From JAZDOT01 sp043798355 (GTDB lineage: Bacteria; Patescibacteriota; Gracilibacteria; Peribacterales; Peribacteraceae), in NCBI GenBank assembly GCA_043798355.1, contig JAZDOT010000011.1, forward strand, positions 53,955-117,954: a stretch of DNA of 64,000 nt. Direction: 5' to 3'. Below the pieces are notes generated by a model, which saw only the letters and a list, made by a program, of their open reading frames with translations, did no database searches and had not been told where the DNA came from. Position 1 is the first letter of the stretch; the number at the start of each line of letters is the position of its first letter. The position numbers and the translations under genes were made by a program. This document shows positions 46,783 through 55,273 of the stretch, piece by piece.

Positions 46783-49700
46783 ATGGAACCGCTTCAAAAC
46801 GCACAAACCATTCAGGAATCCACACTCTCTTCCGAAGGAACCATCATTCCGCTCGAACGACCCATGGGCAACGGGAAGGGGCTCTCCATTCCCCGCGTCT
46901 TCACGACGCCGGGGAGTGATCCTCTGGAAGAGGTGACCTATGAGAAGCGGACCAGTGTGATCCGCAATCCGAACGGCTCCGTTGTCTTCCAGATGGATGA
47001 TGCGGAGATCCCCGCCGATTGGAGCCAGATGGCGACGGATATCATGGTGAGCAAGTACTTCCGCAAGGCCGGCATTCCGCAAACGGATCGCGAAGGCAAT
47101 CCTCTATGTACGGAGAACGGGGGGCCGGTGACCGGTCCCGAGAAGAGTGTGAAGCAGGTGGTCAGGAGGTTGGTCGGGTGCTGGCGCAGCTGGGCGGAGC
47201 AGGAGGGATACTTCGAGACGACGCACGACGCACAGGCATTCGAGGACGAGCTGGCGTTCATGCTGGTGCACCAGATGGCGGCGCCGAACAGTCCCCAGTG
47301 GTTCAACACGGGCCTGAAGTATGCCTATGGCATTACAGGTCCTTCGCAGGGACACTACTACTGCGACCCGAAAACGGGAGAAGTGCGAAAGAGCGAAGAC
47401 GCCTACACCCACCCGCAGCCGCACGCCTGCTTCATCCAGTCGGTCAAGGACGACATGGTGAACTCCGGCGGCATCATGGACCTCTGGGTCCGCGAGGCGC
47501 GGCTCTTCAAGTACGGGTCGGGGACGGGAACGAATTTCTCGTGTCTCCGCGGGGCGGGGGAGCCGCTCTCGGGCGGCGGTATGAGCTCGGGGCTGATGAG
47601 CTTCCTCAAGATCGGCGATCGTGCCGCAGGGGCCATCAAATCCGGCGGGACGACGCGCAGAGCCGCGAAGATGGTCTGCCTCGATCTCGATCATCCCGAC
47701 ATCGAAACGTTCGTCGAGTGGAAGGCGAACGAGGAGAAGAAAGTCGCTGCCATGGCGGAGGCCGGATACAAGACGGATTTCAACGGGGAGGCGTATGCAA
47801 CGGTCTCCGGTCAGAATTCCAATAACTCCGTGCGTGTGCCTCATGCATTTTTCGAGGCGCTCGAGCGCGACAGCGATTGGGATCTGTTCTGGAGGACGGA
47901 GCTGAGGAAAGCGAAAGCCGAGGGGAGAACGCCGCAGCCCTGCAAGACCATCCGCGCGCGGGAGCTGTGGGACAAGATCGCCTTCGCCGCGTGGGCGTGC
48001 GCCGATCCGGGCGTGCAGTACGACACGGCCATCAACGACTGGCACACCTGCCCTGCCGATGGCCGCATCAATGCATCGAATCCATGCAGTGAATACATGT
48101 TCCTCGACGATACCGCTTGCAATCTCGCCTCCCTGAATCTCCTGAAGTTCTACGATGAAGAGCACAAAATATTCGATATCGAGCGGTTCCGCCATGCCGT
48201 ACGTCTCTGGACGATTGTTTTGGAGATTTCCGTTCTCATGGCGCAGTTCCCCAGTCCCGAGATCGCGCGCTTGAGTTACCTCTTCCGCACACTCGGTCTC
48301 GGGTACGCCAATCTGGGCGCCATGCTCATGCGGATGGGTATCCCGTACGATTCCGACTCCGGCCGCTCTATCTGCGCCGCGCTCTCTGCCATCATGACGG
48401 GGGAGGCGTATGCGACTTCCGCGGAGATGGCGCGCCACCTGAAGCCATTTGCGGGTTTTATGCGCAATCGTGAGAACATGCTTCGCGTGATCCGAAACCA
48501 CCGGAGAGCTGCGTACGATGTGCCCGCGGGCGAGTACGAGGATCTGCACGTTCCTCCGGTCGGGATCGATTCCGATGTCTGCCCTCCGGAGTTCCTGAAG
48601 GCGGCGAAGGAGTGCTGGGACAGGGCTCTCGCCATGGGGGAGAAGTACGGCTTCAGAAACGCGCAGGTGACCGTCCTGGCGCCAACCGGAACCATCGGTC
48701 TCCTCATGGACTGCGATACGACGGGCGTGGAGCCGGACTTCGCTCTCGTGAAGTTCAAGAAGCTCGCCGGCGGCGGATACATGAAGATCGCGAACCAGTC
48801 CGTGCGCCCCGCCCTGAAGGCGCTCGGGTACAGCGACAGTGAGATCCAGGACATCATGCGGTCCGTCATGGGGACCATGACTCTGGAAGGTGCGCATGCG
48901 GTCAATCGGCAATCCCTCAAGGCGAAAGGATTCACGGACGAGGATATCGCCAATATCGAGAAGCGCTTGCCGGAGGTCTTCGATATCCGGTTCGTCTTCA
49001 ATCGCTTCGCGCTCTCGGATGCGTTCTATGAGCGGCTGCATCTGGCTCCTGAATTGGAAGGAGAGGAACTTCTGCTCTCGCTTGGATTCACACTCGAGCA
49101 GATCGATGCTGCCAACGATGTCATCTGCGGTCGCATGACCGTGGAAGGGGCCCCCCATCTCAGAGATGAGGATTTGGCTGTCTTCGATTGCGCGAGTGCG
49201 TGCGGGAAGTTCTCGAAGCGCTCCATCGCGCCCGAGGGGCACATCCGCATGATGGCCTCAGCCCAGCCTTTCATCACAGGGGCCATCTCCAAAACGATCA
49301 ACCTCCCGGGCAGTGCAACGGTGGAAGATGTGAAGCGCGCGTACCTCATGAGCTGGAAACTGGGACTGAAGGCCAATGCCCTCTACCGCGACGGTTGCAA
49401 GTTGAGCCAGCCGCTTTCTGTAAAGCGGGAGGAGACGAAAAAGGCGGCACCGGAAGCTCCCTCCGCTCAGGTGAAGGTTGTGGAGAAGATCGTGTACAGA
49501 GAGGCACTGCGCCGTCGCAAGCTCCCCGACGAGCGGATGGCCATCGCGCACAAGTTCTCCGTCGCGGGGCACGAAGGCTATCTGCACGTCGGTCTCTACG
49601 AGGACGGGACGCCTGGAGAGCTCTTCATCAAGATGAGCAAGGAGGGGTCCACGCTCTCGGGCGTCATGGACACGCTGGCTCTCTCCATTTCGATGAATCT

Positions 49701-50211
49701 CCAGTACGGCGTGCCGTTGGAGGTGCTCTGCCGCAAACTGGTCGGCACGCGCTTCGAGCCGATGGGGATGACGCTCAATAAAGAGATCCCCATGGTGAAG
49801 AGTCTCATGGATTACCTCGGCCGCTGGCTGGCTCTGAAATTCCTCACAAAGGAAAAGGCCATGCAGTTGCACAACAAAGATCTCGTGGAGAAGGCGTACC
49901 GCGAGGGCTCGAAGAGCAAGGATGCGTTCGCCATGCGTTTGCCGATCGTGGACGAAGGAGCGCAAGTGGAGTCCCTCGAGAGCACGACGGAGCCGGTTCC
50001 CCTCGGGAAGTTCGACGAATCGCCCTCCGGCGAGAATGGAGACTCCCATAGCGCAGATGATGATGTGAGCGGCGTCTTCACGAAGATCGAGCAGGCGAAG
50101 CTGCAGGGCTACACCGGCGCCATTTGCGGGGGGTGCGGGAGCCTCAGGGTGAAGGCCAACGGGTCGTGTGAAGTGTGTCTGGACTGCGGAGCAACCTCGG
50201 GGTGTAGTTAG
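46783..50211 (+). CDS. nrdJ: Adenosylcobalamin-dependent (class II) ribonucleotide reductase
   Basis: NrdJ makes deoxyribonucleotides with a B12-derived radical. The 1142-residue protein starts at 46783, where a TATAGT box lies about 25 nt upstream. Family marks are NSPQWFNTGL, the conserved KYGSGTGTNFSCLRG and active-site SNPCSEYMFLDDTACNLASLNL. VLAPTGTIGLLMDCDTTG and PFITGAISKTINLP also match, followed by the TSCPD-like domain (HVGLYEDGTPGELFIKMSKEG). The C-terminus has a zinc-ribbon (CGGCGSLRVKANGSCEVCLDCG) used for re-reduction in related enzymes. No cobalamin genes or recognisable B12 riboswitch is present in the window, so B12 is probably acquired. Confidence 0.96.
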   Translation: MEPLQNAQTIQESTLSSEGTIIPLERPMGNGKGLSIPRVFTTPGSDPLEEVTYEKRTSVIRNPNGSVVFQMDDAEIPADWSQMATDIMVSKYFRKAGIPQTDREGNPLCTENGGPVTGPEKSVKQVVRRLVGCWRSWAEQEGYFETTHDAQAFEDELAFMLVHQMAAPNSPQWFNTGLKYAYGITGPSQGHYYCDPKTGEVRKSEDAYTHPQPHACFIQSVKDDMVNSGGIMDLWVREARLFKYGSGTGTNFSCLRGAGEPLSGGGMSSGLMSFLKIGDRAAGAIKSGGTTRRAAKMVCLDLDHPDIETFVEWKANEEKKVAAMAEAGYKTDFNGEAYATVSGQNSNNSVRVPHAFFEALERDSDWDLFWRTELRKAKAEGRTPQPCKTIRARELWDKIAFAAWACADPGVQYDTAINDWHTCPADGRINASNPCSEYMFLDDTACNLASLNLLKFYDEEHKIFDIERFRHAVRLWTIVLEISVLMAQFPSPEIARLSYLFRTLGLGYANLGAMLMRMGIPYDSDSGRSICAALSAIMTGEAYATSAEMARHLKPFAGFMRNRENMLRVIRNHRRAAYDVPAGEYEDLHVPPVGIDSDVCPPEFLKAAKECWDRALAMGEKYGFRNAQVTVLAPTGTIGLLMDCDTTGVEPDFALVKFKKLAGGGYMKIANQSVRPALKALGYSDSEIQDIMRSVMGTMTLEGAHAVNRQSLKAKGFTDEDIANIEKRLPEVFDIRFVFNRFALSDAFYERLHLAPELEGEELLLSLGFTLEQIDAANDVICGRMTVEGAPHLRDEDLAVFDCASACGKFSKRSIAPEGHIRMMASAQPFITGAISKTINLPGSATVEDVKRAYLMSWKLGLKANALYRDGCKLSQPLSVKREETKKAAPEAPSAQVKVVEKIVYREALRRRKLPDERMAIAHKFSVAGHEGYLHVGLYEDGTPGELFIKMSKEGSTLSGVMDTLALSISMNLQYGVPLEVLCRKLVGTRFEPMGMTLNKEIPMVKSLMDYLGRWLALKFLTKEKAMQLHNKDLVEKAYREGSKSKDAFAMRLPIVDEGAQVESLESTTEPVPLGKFDESPSGENGDSHSADDDVSGVFTKIEQAKLQGYTGAICGGCGSLRVKANGSCEVCLDCGATSGCS

Positions 50212-50214
50212 TGC

Positions 50215-50320
50215 GTAGCAGTTTCTGGTGATGACAAATGTAGAATTGAGAATGTAGAATGAACTGACGGGAAGCGAAGTAATTCTCAATTCTACATTCT
50301 ATATTCTATATTCTCCATTT
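50215..50320. repeat. Word-repeat hairpin at the nrdJ / 50292 convergent junction
   Basis: The left arm GTAGAATTGAGAATGTAGAAT pairs with the right arm ATTCTCAATTCTACATTCTA; ATTCTATATTCT words continue beyond. The last codons of the reverse gene (MENIEYRM) are encoded inside the right arm. The same TGTAGAATG words occur at 63823-63850. Confidence 0.8.
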
Positions 50321-51017
50321 GTGCCTCCGCTTGTTCGTAGGTTTCGAGGTCTGCCCGTAAATGAGGCGGCAGGGAAAGGAGAATTCGCATTCTCCCCTCA
50401 AATGTTTTCTTTGGATCGGGATCGGGCGTGTCTCTCAGTGCCGGTTGAAGCACAGCATTGATTGCGTGCAATTCCTGAACAGTGGCAGCAACCTGTTCGG
50501 GGGACATGCGATTCTCCGGGAATTTTGTGCCGACATCGATCCTCTGTCCCCGCTGATCGTACGAACGGAGGAAGATGTACGGAGAGAGGACGCCATTTTG
50601 GCATTGATCGTATTTCAGTACCCATGCGGGCGCCAGTGCCGGATCGATGTTGGGACGGCTGAATGCTTCCTGCAGAGCAGCGGGGTTTCTCAGGGTATCT
50701 TGAGACAACTGCGGCATGACCAGTTCAGTGCAGGCTATGAGTGGCTTCTGTTCGGCACGATCGCAAAGGGTACCTCGGTTAATGTATTGTCGAACGAAGG
50801 CAGCGTAAGGAGGGCACTTTGCTGCCGCTTCTCGGTCGAAGGTGCAAGAATTCCTCTTCCCCATCTCGATATATTTTCCTTGTGTTGCGATGAGCCGGTC
50901 TATCAGAGAGGCTGTTTCCTGAAGGACTTGAGCTACTTCTTGGTCGAATGGAACATCAGCTTGTTCTGGTGCGGATTGGAGATTGATCGATGTAGCTAAT
51001 GATAAATATGCGGCCAT
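50292..51017 (-). CDS. Unrecognised protein, 241 aa
   Basis: No family recognised. The N-terminus is weakly hydrophobic (MAAYLSLATSINLQSAP) but not a convincing signal peptide. The body is helical with four or five scattered Cys (SCTFDREAAAKCPPYAAF, GTLCDRAEQ, LIACTEL, YDQCQNG), which could form disulphides if the protein is exported. The C-terminal residues are encoded by a word-repeat hairpin, suggesting a shifted stop. It is convergent with nrdJ and divergent from 51204. Confidence 0.55.
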   Translation of the reverse strand: MAAYLSLATSINLQSAPEQADVPFDQEVAQVLQETASLIDRLIATQGKYIEMGKRNSCTFDREAAAKCPPYAAFVRQYINRGTLCDRAEQKPLIACTELVMPQLSQDTLRNPAALQEAFSRPNIDPALAPAWVLKYDQCQNGVLSPYIFLRSYDQRGQRIDVGTKFPENRMSPEQVAATVQELHAINAVLQPALRDTPDPDPKKTFEGRMRILLSLPPHLRADLETYEQAEAQMENIEYRM

Positions 51018-51109
51018 GTGAGAGGTGAGTGAAAGGTGGGAGATAATAAATCTATTTTACATCTATGTCAAGTATTGGTTTTTGTGGAGCTGCTTCCGGG
51101 CGTAGCTGA

Positions 51110-51200
51110 TGTGAGGAAATAGAGGAAACAGAAGAGAAAAAGGAAAATTCCTTATCTTCCTCGGAGTCTTCGGTTTCCTCGGTTTCTTCGGTATCCTTTC
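51110..51200. repeat. Word-repeat hairpin in the divergent region before 51204
   Basis: Left arm words GAGGAAATAGAGGAAACAG and right arm TCTTCGGTTTCCTCGGTTTC are roughly antiparallel-complementary. The right arm runs into the TATCCT box of the next gene. Confidence 0.6.
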
Positions 51201-51203
51201 ACT

Positions 51204-51632
51204 ATGTCCGACTCCTACCTCGACCATCTCCCGTCGCATGAGCGCGAGAAGATTCTCCGCAGGCTGCGCAGCCCGGCCGAGTACGAACGGCTGCGTGAGA
51301 AGGTGAAGGGTCCTGAGGATCTGGAGAGGGAGATGGTGAAAGCTGATCGGCTGGCAGAAGCATTCATTCGCCTTGAGAGCGATCCCAAATTAAAAGAAAC
51401 GCTGAGGCAAACAGTTGAAAAAGATATCCTCGAGCAGGGGATGGAAAACGTACTGGAGAAGCCTTTCGTAGGAGGATTCGATGTTGCGATTCAAATGAAT
51501 CCGAAGACCCACGAGGATCAGGTGGTTGTTATTCCAGAAGGGGTCGTTCAGGAAGCCATTCCCGTAAAAATGACCATGAGCGAGCAGTACGTTTCGCAAT
51601 TGATTTCTGGTGGAGGGGGTGGTGTTGCGTGA
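51204..51632 (+). CDS. Small helical protein, 142 aa, unrecognised
   Basis: The ATG at 51204 follows TATCCT by 6 nt. The first 80 residues are charged helix (HEREKILRRLRSPAEYERLREK, DLEREMVKADRLAEAFIRLESD). The remainder is more beta-like (FDVAIQMNPKTHEDQVVVIPEGVVQEAIPVKM) and ends in a Gly-rich tail (SGGGGGVA). No membrane segment or signal is visible, and no homologue is recognised. Confidence 0.6.
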   Translation: MSDSYLDHLPSHEREKILRRLRSPAEYERLREKVKGPEDLEREMVKADRLAEAFIRLESDPKLKETLRQTVEKDILEQGMENVLEKPFVGGFDVAIQMNPKTHEDQVVVIPEGVVQEAIPVKMTMSEQYVSQLISGGGGGVA

Positions 51633-51691
51633 ATCTGTGTATGGTATTTCAGCAGCAGTCCTTCGTGGCTGCGGTCTGTGGGAAACAACGC

Positions 51692-51745
51692 TTAGAAGGT
51701 GATGAACAGGACGCCGAAGAGGGCGATCAGGAGGAAAGTGCGCAT
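51692..51745 (-). CDS. Possible 17-aa hydrophobic micro-protein
   Basis: The ATG at 51745 opens MRTFLLIALFGVLFITF and a stop. The whole product is a single hydrophobic helix after Arg2, as in tiny regulatory or accessory membrane peptides. No promoter or Shine-Dalgarno is evident, so it may be a chance frame. Confidence 0.25.
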   Translation of the reverse strand: MRTFLLIALFGVLFITF

Positions 51746-51881
51746 GGGAGAAGGGAATCGTGGGGTGCGGAGCCTACACTCACTTATGGGTCTCGCAAGA
51801 AAGATTAAGAAAGAGCCCTTGATGAAGCGGGTAAAACTGAACAAAATATTACTTCATCCGGCTCTGAGTGGTTCACGTTGT

Positions 51882-52226
51882 TCATAACGCTTCGCCGTGA
51901 TTCTCTGAAAAACCAATGATATCATCATCGGGAGCAGCTTTATTGCGGATGATTTTTTTACACTTGGTACACCGGTGAATAATGATCCAGCCCTTGCCTC
52001 CGCCCGAATCGATCCCCTTCGGTTCCATGAGGCCTCCGCAAGAGGATTGTCTGTCTCCGGGGCCCAGTTCATCCACGTGCTTGGAGTACAGGCAGCGCGG
52101 ACAGTGGTTGCGGTAACTGCCGTGCTCTATGGGCTCTACCTGAAATCCGCAGTGGGAGCAGGTGAAGGACTCTTGGCGAGGGATGAAAGAGGAGGACAAA
52201 GAAGACAAGGAGTACAAAGAGTACAA
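51882..52226 (-). CDS. RNHCP-domain zinc protein
   Basis: The protein carries the signature of the RNHCP family: FTCSHCGFQVEP, RNHCPRCLYSKHVD, GPGDRQSSCGGLMEP and HRCTKCKKIIRNK, with about four zinc-binding Cys pairs. The function of the family is unknown; zinc-ribbon content suggests nucleic-acid binding. The start is uncertain. No ATG is available upstream of FTCSHCG, and the frame opens with TTG codons inside a tandem ACAAGGAGT-type repeat. TTG at 52226, or others at 52214 and 52205, are possible. The true N-terminus may have been overwritten by the repeat. Confidence 0.8.
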   Translation of the reverse strand: MYSLYSLSSLSSSFIPRQESFTCSHCGFQVEPIEHGSYRNHCPRCLYSKHVDELGPGDRQSSCGGLMEPKGIDSGGGKGWIIIHRCTKCKKIIRNKAAPDDDIIGFSENHGEAL

Positions 52227-52370
52227 GGACTACTACGCGACAGAAGAGCGTAATTTATTGATGAGATAACTCACTCGATGAGTTTCTCATATGGCCTCAT
52301 GTATCAATCCTATCATTTCTCAACAATCCTTGTCCTCCTTGTTTTCTTTGTACTCCTTGTGCTCCTTTCA
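52183..52370. repeat. Word-repeat inverted repeat downstream of ychF
   Basis: Left arm (about 52188-52235) repeats GACAAGGAGTACAAAGAG. Right arm (about 52318-52370) reads GTCCTCCTTGTTTTCTTTGTACTCC, its approximate complement. The same words form the hairpin at 53683-53762 on the other side of ychF. Confidence 0.75.
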
Positions 52371-52371
52371 T

Positions 52372-53466
52372 TCAAACATTAAACCGAAAATGCATCACAT
52401 CCCCGTCCTTCACGACGTAGTTCTTCCCTTCCACTTTGAGTTTTCCTGCTTCCTTGGCTTTCTGCTCCCCTCCGAGGGTCACATAGTCCTCGTAAGCGAT
52501 GGTCTCTGCGGCGATGAATCCGTGTTGGAAGTCGGTATGGATGACGCCTGCGGCCTCGGGAGCGGTTGCGCCCCGCACAGTCGTCCAGGCGCGGACTTCT
52601 TCCGGTCCTGCCGTGAAGAAGGTGATGTAGCCGAGAATTCTGTATGCGCTCGCGATGAGGCGGTCCAATCCCGATGAAGTTACGCCCAGTTCCGCGAGGA
52701 AGGAGGAAGTTTCCTCAGTGGAGAGATCCTGCAGATCCTCCTCGATCTTCGCCGAAATGGCGACAACCTCACTCCCTTCAGAAAGACCGAGGAGCTTTCG
52801 CGTTTCTTCGGAGCGGAAATCCTTCAGTTCCGTTTCGGCCACATTGGACGCATAGAGCATCGGCTTGGAACTGAGGAGATGAAAATCATGCAAGAGAGGC
52901 AGATCTTCAGGGGGGACCGCGACAGTGGATGCGAGTTTTCCTCCCTGCAGGGCTTGTTCGATCTTCTGCAGGAGGGCGAGCTCATGCTGGGCATCTTTGT
53001 TGCCGCTGCGTGCCGATCCTTCGGTCTTCTCAATCCTGCGGGTGATTGTGCTCAAATCAGAAAGTGCAAGCTCCGTTTCTACGGTCTCACGGTCACGTTT
53101 GGGATCGATACTCCCTTCGACGTGGATCACTTCCGAGCCCGGGAAGAAGCGCACGACATGGCAGAGCGCATTCACCTCGCGGATGGCGGCCAGGAATTGA
53201 TTCCCGAGGCCTTCCCCCTTGCTGGCACCGCGGACGAGACCTGCGATGTCGACGAACTCCACCGTCGCCGGAATGATTTTCTTCGGGTGCACGATGTCCG
53301 CGAGTTTCTTCAGCCTGCTGTCCGGCACCTCGACGACGCCGACATTCGGATCGATGGTGCAGAAAGGGTAGTTGGCAGCCTGTGCAGCTCGGGAGTGCGT
53401 GAGGGCGTTGAAGAGCGTGGATTTCCCCACGTTCGGCATGCCGATGATTCCGATCCTGAGTGGCAT
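52372..53466 (-). CDS. ychF: Redox/ribosome-associated ATPase YchF (OLA1 family)
   Basis: YchF is a conserved ribosome-associated P-loop NTPase of the Obg clade that prefers ATP. The 364-residue protein has the G1 loop GMPNVGKSTLFNALT and FVDIAGLVRGASKGEGLGN. In place of the NKxD motif it has NVAE (ASNVAETEL), the change linked to ATP use. A coiled-coil insert and a C-terminal TGS domain (FFTAGPEEVRAWTTVRG ... KDGDVMHFRFNV) follow. The start at 53466 (MPLRIGIIG) matches the family. A second copy of its first codons lies 175 bp upstream (53619-53641), and related word repeats flank both sides. Confidence 0.96.
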   Translation of the reverse strand: MPLRIGIIGMPNVGKSTLFNALTHSRAAQAANYPFCTIDPNVGVVEVPDSRLKKLADIVHPKKIIPATVEFVDIAGLVRGASKGEGLGNQFLAAIREVNALCHVVRFFPGSEVIHVEGSIDPKRDRETVETELALSDLSTITRRIEKTEGSARSGNKDAQHELALLQKIEQALQGGKLASTVAVPPEDLPLLHDFHLLSSKPMLYASNVAETELKDFRSEETRKLLGLSEGSEVVAISAKIEEDLQDLSTEETSSFLAELGVTSSGLDRLIASAYRILGYITFFTAGPEEVRAWTTVRGATAPEAAGVIHTDFQHGFIAAETIAYEDYVTLGGEQKAKEAGKLKVEGKNYVVKDGDVMHFRFNV

Positions 53467-53618
53467 AGAAAACGGGTTTGAGCAGTGAAATGGGCAATCC
53501 CGCCCCCCCGACTCGTCCCCCGAAGCCCTCGAGGGCGAAGGGGGAAGCTCCTGATTCCCGTGCATCATACCGTGAATACAGTGCAGAGTCTTAAAAAATC
53601 CATCAGGAGCGAAGGGGG

Positions 53619-53641
53619 GTGATTCCGATTCGAAGTGGCAT
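53619..53641 (-). pseudogene. Relic of a ychF 5' end
   Basis: On the reverse strand the DNA reads TCT-ATG-CCA-CTT-CGA-ATC-GGA-ATC, i.e. MPLRIGI, identical in protein to the ychF start 175 bp downstream. Leu (CTT/CTC) and Arg (CGA/AGG) codons differ silently. After MPLRIGI the frame leaves the ychF sequence. It looks like the start of a diverged ychF allele left by replacement. Confidence 0.65.
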
Positions 53642-53682
53642 AGAGACTGTGGATGTGAGTATGCAGGATTTTCTTGAAGGAA

Positions 53683-53762
53683 AGAAGACAAGGATTACAA
53701 AGAGTACAGGGGAGGGTTGATCTTTGAAATCCTTGTACTCTTTGTATTCCTTGTACTCCTCG
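53683..53762. repeat. Word-repeat hairpin upstream of the ychF relic
   Basis: Left arm GACAAGGATTACAAAGAGTAC and right arm TCCTTGTACTCTTTGTATTCC, with a loop of about 15 nt. It shares words with the repeat at 52183-52370. Confidence 0.8.
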
Positions 53763-53805
53763 TATTTCCCCGCTTCAAATGCAGAAAACATGTCTGGTTC
53801 AGCCA

Positions 53806-53833
53806 TTGACAAAACAACGAAAAACACTAATAT
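53806..53833 (+). promoter_or_regulatory. Promoter of the SLH-sortase gene
   Basis: Perfect TTGACA (53806-53811), 16 bp, TAATAT (53828-53833). The predicted start is 2-4 nt before the ATG at 53843, so the transcript is nearly leaderless. Confidence 0.65.
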
Positions 53834-53842
53834 ATCCCACTT

Positions 53843-55045
53843 ATGCGGCGTGTTGCTTTTCTCTTGTCTATCGGCGTTTTCCTCTGCGCACAAACTCTGG
53901 CGTTCGGTGCGTCATTTCCCGATGTTCAGGGATCATCCTACGAAACCGCCTTTACCTATCTTTCGGGGAAGCATGTTGTTCAGGGGTATAGCGACGGATC
54001 CGGTCGGCCGTTCAATTTCTTGAATCGTGCGGAGGCGCTGAAGATTCTCACGAGTCTGAAAGTTCCTGCGAGGGTTACCTTCTTCCAGTCCTCTATGCCC
54101 CCTCTTCCGCTCTTCTACGACACCGAGCAGTCGGCATGGTATGCCAAATACATTGAGGCGGCATACGAGGCGAAGATGATTACGGGTTATGCCGACAGGA
54201 CATTCCGACCGGGGAATATCCTCACGACCGAGGAGGCGGTGACCATGCTTCTCAGGGCGTACGGCGCAGGTGAAAATTCTCAGGCGGCCCGTCTCTCGCC
54301 TTACATCCAGAACAGGGACAGTCAGTGGTATACGCCTTTCGTGAACGGCGCGATTGCGAAGAATCTCATCATGCATTCCGTGCGTCTGGAGCTCGGTCGC
54401 CCCATATCACGCGGCAACTTCTTCGATCTCGCATACCGTTTGGATTTCATTCAGTCGCAGGGATTAGCCGCCTTCTCCGGTCCTGAGCCTGCAGGTGGCG
54501 CTTCCGCCGTTTCCCCGGCTCCGAGAGTCGTGGTGTCCCAGCCGGGTTCCCCCATCATTTCGGCTCCTCAGCCTGCGACCGCCGCGAGCCCGTATGCATC
54601 CGAGCGCTACTTCGCCATTACCATGCCGGATCTTGGCATTACGGATCTCACGGTGACGCATCCCTCCGATCCTTTCACAGCGCAGGGGATTCTCCAGCCG
54701 CTCCAGTACGGGGTGGGACACCTCTTCAGTTATCCGGGTGCGGGCGGCAAGATCATGATCTACGGGCACTCGAGCGGCTATCCGTGGGACGTTTCGCAGT
54801 TCACGAAGATCTTTCGCAAGGTGAACCAGCTGAAGGTGGGTAGCCGTATCTATGTGACGTACAACGGCAAGCTCTTCACGTACGAAGTGACGAGTACCCA
54901 GGCCGTTCCCGCCGCCGATACGACGCCGTTTCGGGATAACGGGTCGGGGGAGGAATTGATCCTCTATACGTGCTGGCCGCCGGACAGCATTTCACAACGA
55001 TATCTGGTGCATGCGTTGCCGGTGGGGACGGTGGCGGTACGGTAG
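53843..55045 (+). CDS. Exported SLH-domain sortase
   Basis: The 400-residue protein has a signal peptide (MRRVAFLLSIGVFLCAQTLAFGA), SLH-type repeats (about residues 25-195; SFPDVQGSSYETAFTYLSGKHVVQGYSDG, YIEAAYEAKMITGYADRTFRPGN), a Pro/Ala linker and a C-terminal sortase domain. Catalytic residues are visible: His in MIYGHSSGYPWD, Cys in LILYTCWPP, Arg in SQRYLVHA. The TCWPP context resembles class D/E sortases. SLH domains bind secondary cell-wall polymers, so the enzyme probably sits in the cell wall rather than the membrane. That is unusual, since most sortases are membrane-anchored. No LPxTG-type substrate is seen in the window. Confidence 0.9.
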   Translation: MRRVAFLLSIGVFLCAQTLAFGASFPDVQGSSYETAFTYLSGKHVVQGYSDGSGRPFNFLNRAEALKILTSLKVPARVTFFQSSMPPLPLFYDTEQSAWYAKYIEAAYEAKMITGYADRTFRPGNILTTEEAVTMLLRAYGAGENSQAARLSPYIQNRDSQWYTPFVNGAIAKNLIMHSVRLELGRPISRGNFFDLAYRLDFIQSQGLAAFSGPEPAGGASAVSPAPRVVVSQPGSPIISAPQPATAASPYASERYFAITMPDLGITDLTVTHPSDPFTAQGILQPLQYGVGHLFSYPGAGGKIMIYGHSSGYPWDVSQFTKIFRKVNQLKVGSRIYVTYNGKLFTYEVTSTQAVPAADTTPFRDNGSGEELILYTCWPPDSISQRYLVHALPVGTVAVR

Positions 55046-55061
55046 CTCTGATACATAACTT

Positions 55062-55205
55062 ATATCAGGATGCCGAGGACGCCGAAGACTCCGACCCGGC
55101 TTCGCCTGACGGCTCCGCCGAGGCGAGGGAAACCGAGGAGAATAAGGAAGCTCCTTTTCCTCTTCGGCATCTTCGGCATCTTCGGCTTCCTCTTTTGCAG
55201 AGCTA
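55062..55205. repeat. Word-repeat inverted repeat after the sortase gene
   Basis: The left part has GATGCCGAGGACGCCGAAGAC words. The right part has CTCTTCGGCATCTTCGGCATC, antiparallel-complementary. It fills the gap between two convergent genes. Confidence 0.75.
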
Positions 55206-55273
55206 ATCAGCTAAGAAGCTTCGCGAAAAGGAGAGCAGCCAGGCTACCCTCCTCTTCAACACAAGAACCGATA

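Noticed and set aside
51786..51887. 33-codon basic forward frame (MGLARKIKKEP...)
   Set aside because: No start signals and no conservation evidence; composition alone is not enough.
53603..53893. 96-codon reverse frame including YEEYKEYKEYKDFKD
   Set aside because: Its middle is a translated word repeat and its end is the ychF start relic; it overlaps the sortase promoter and start.
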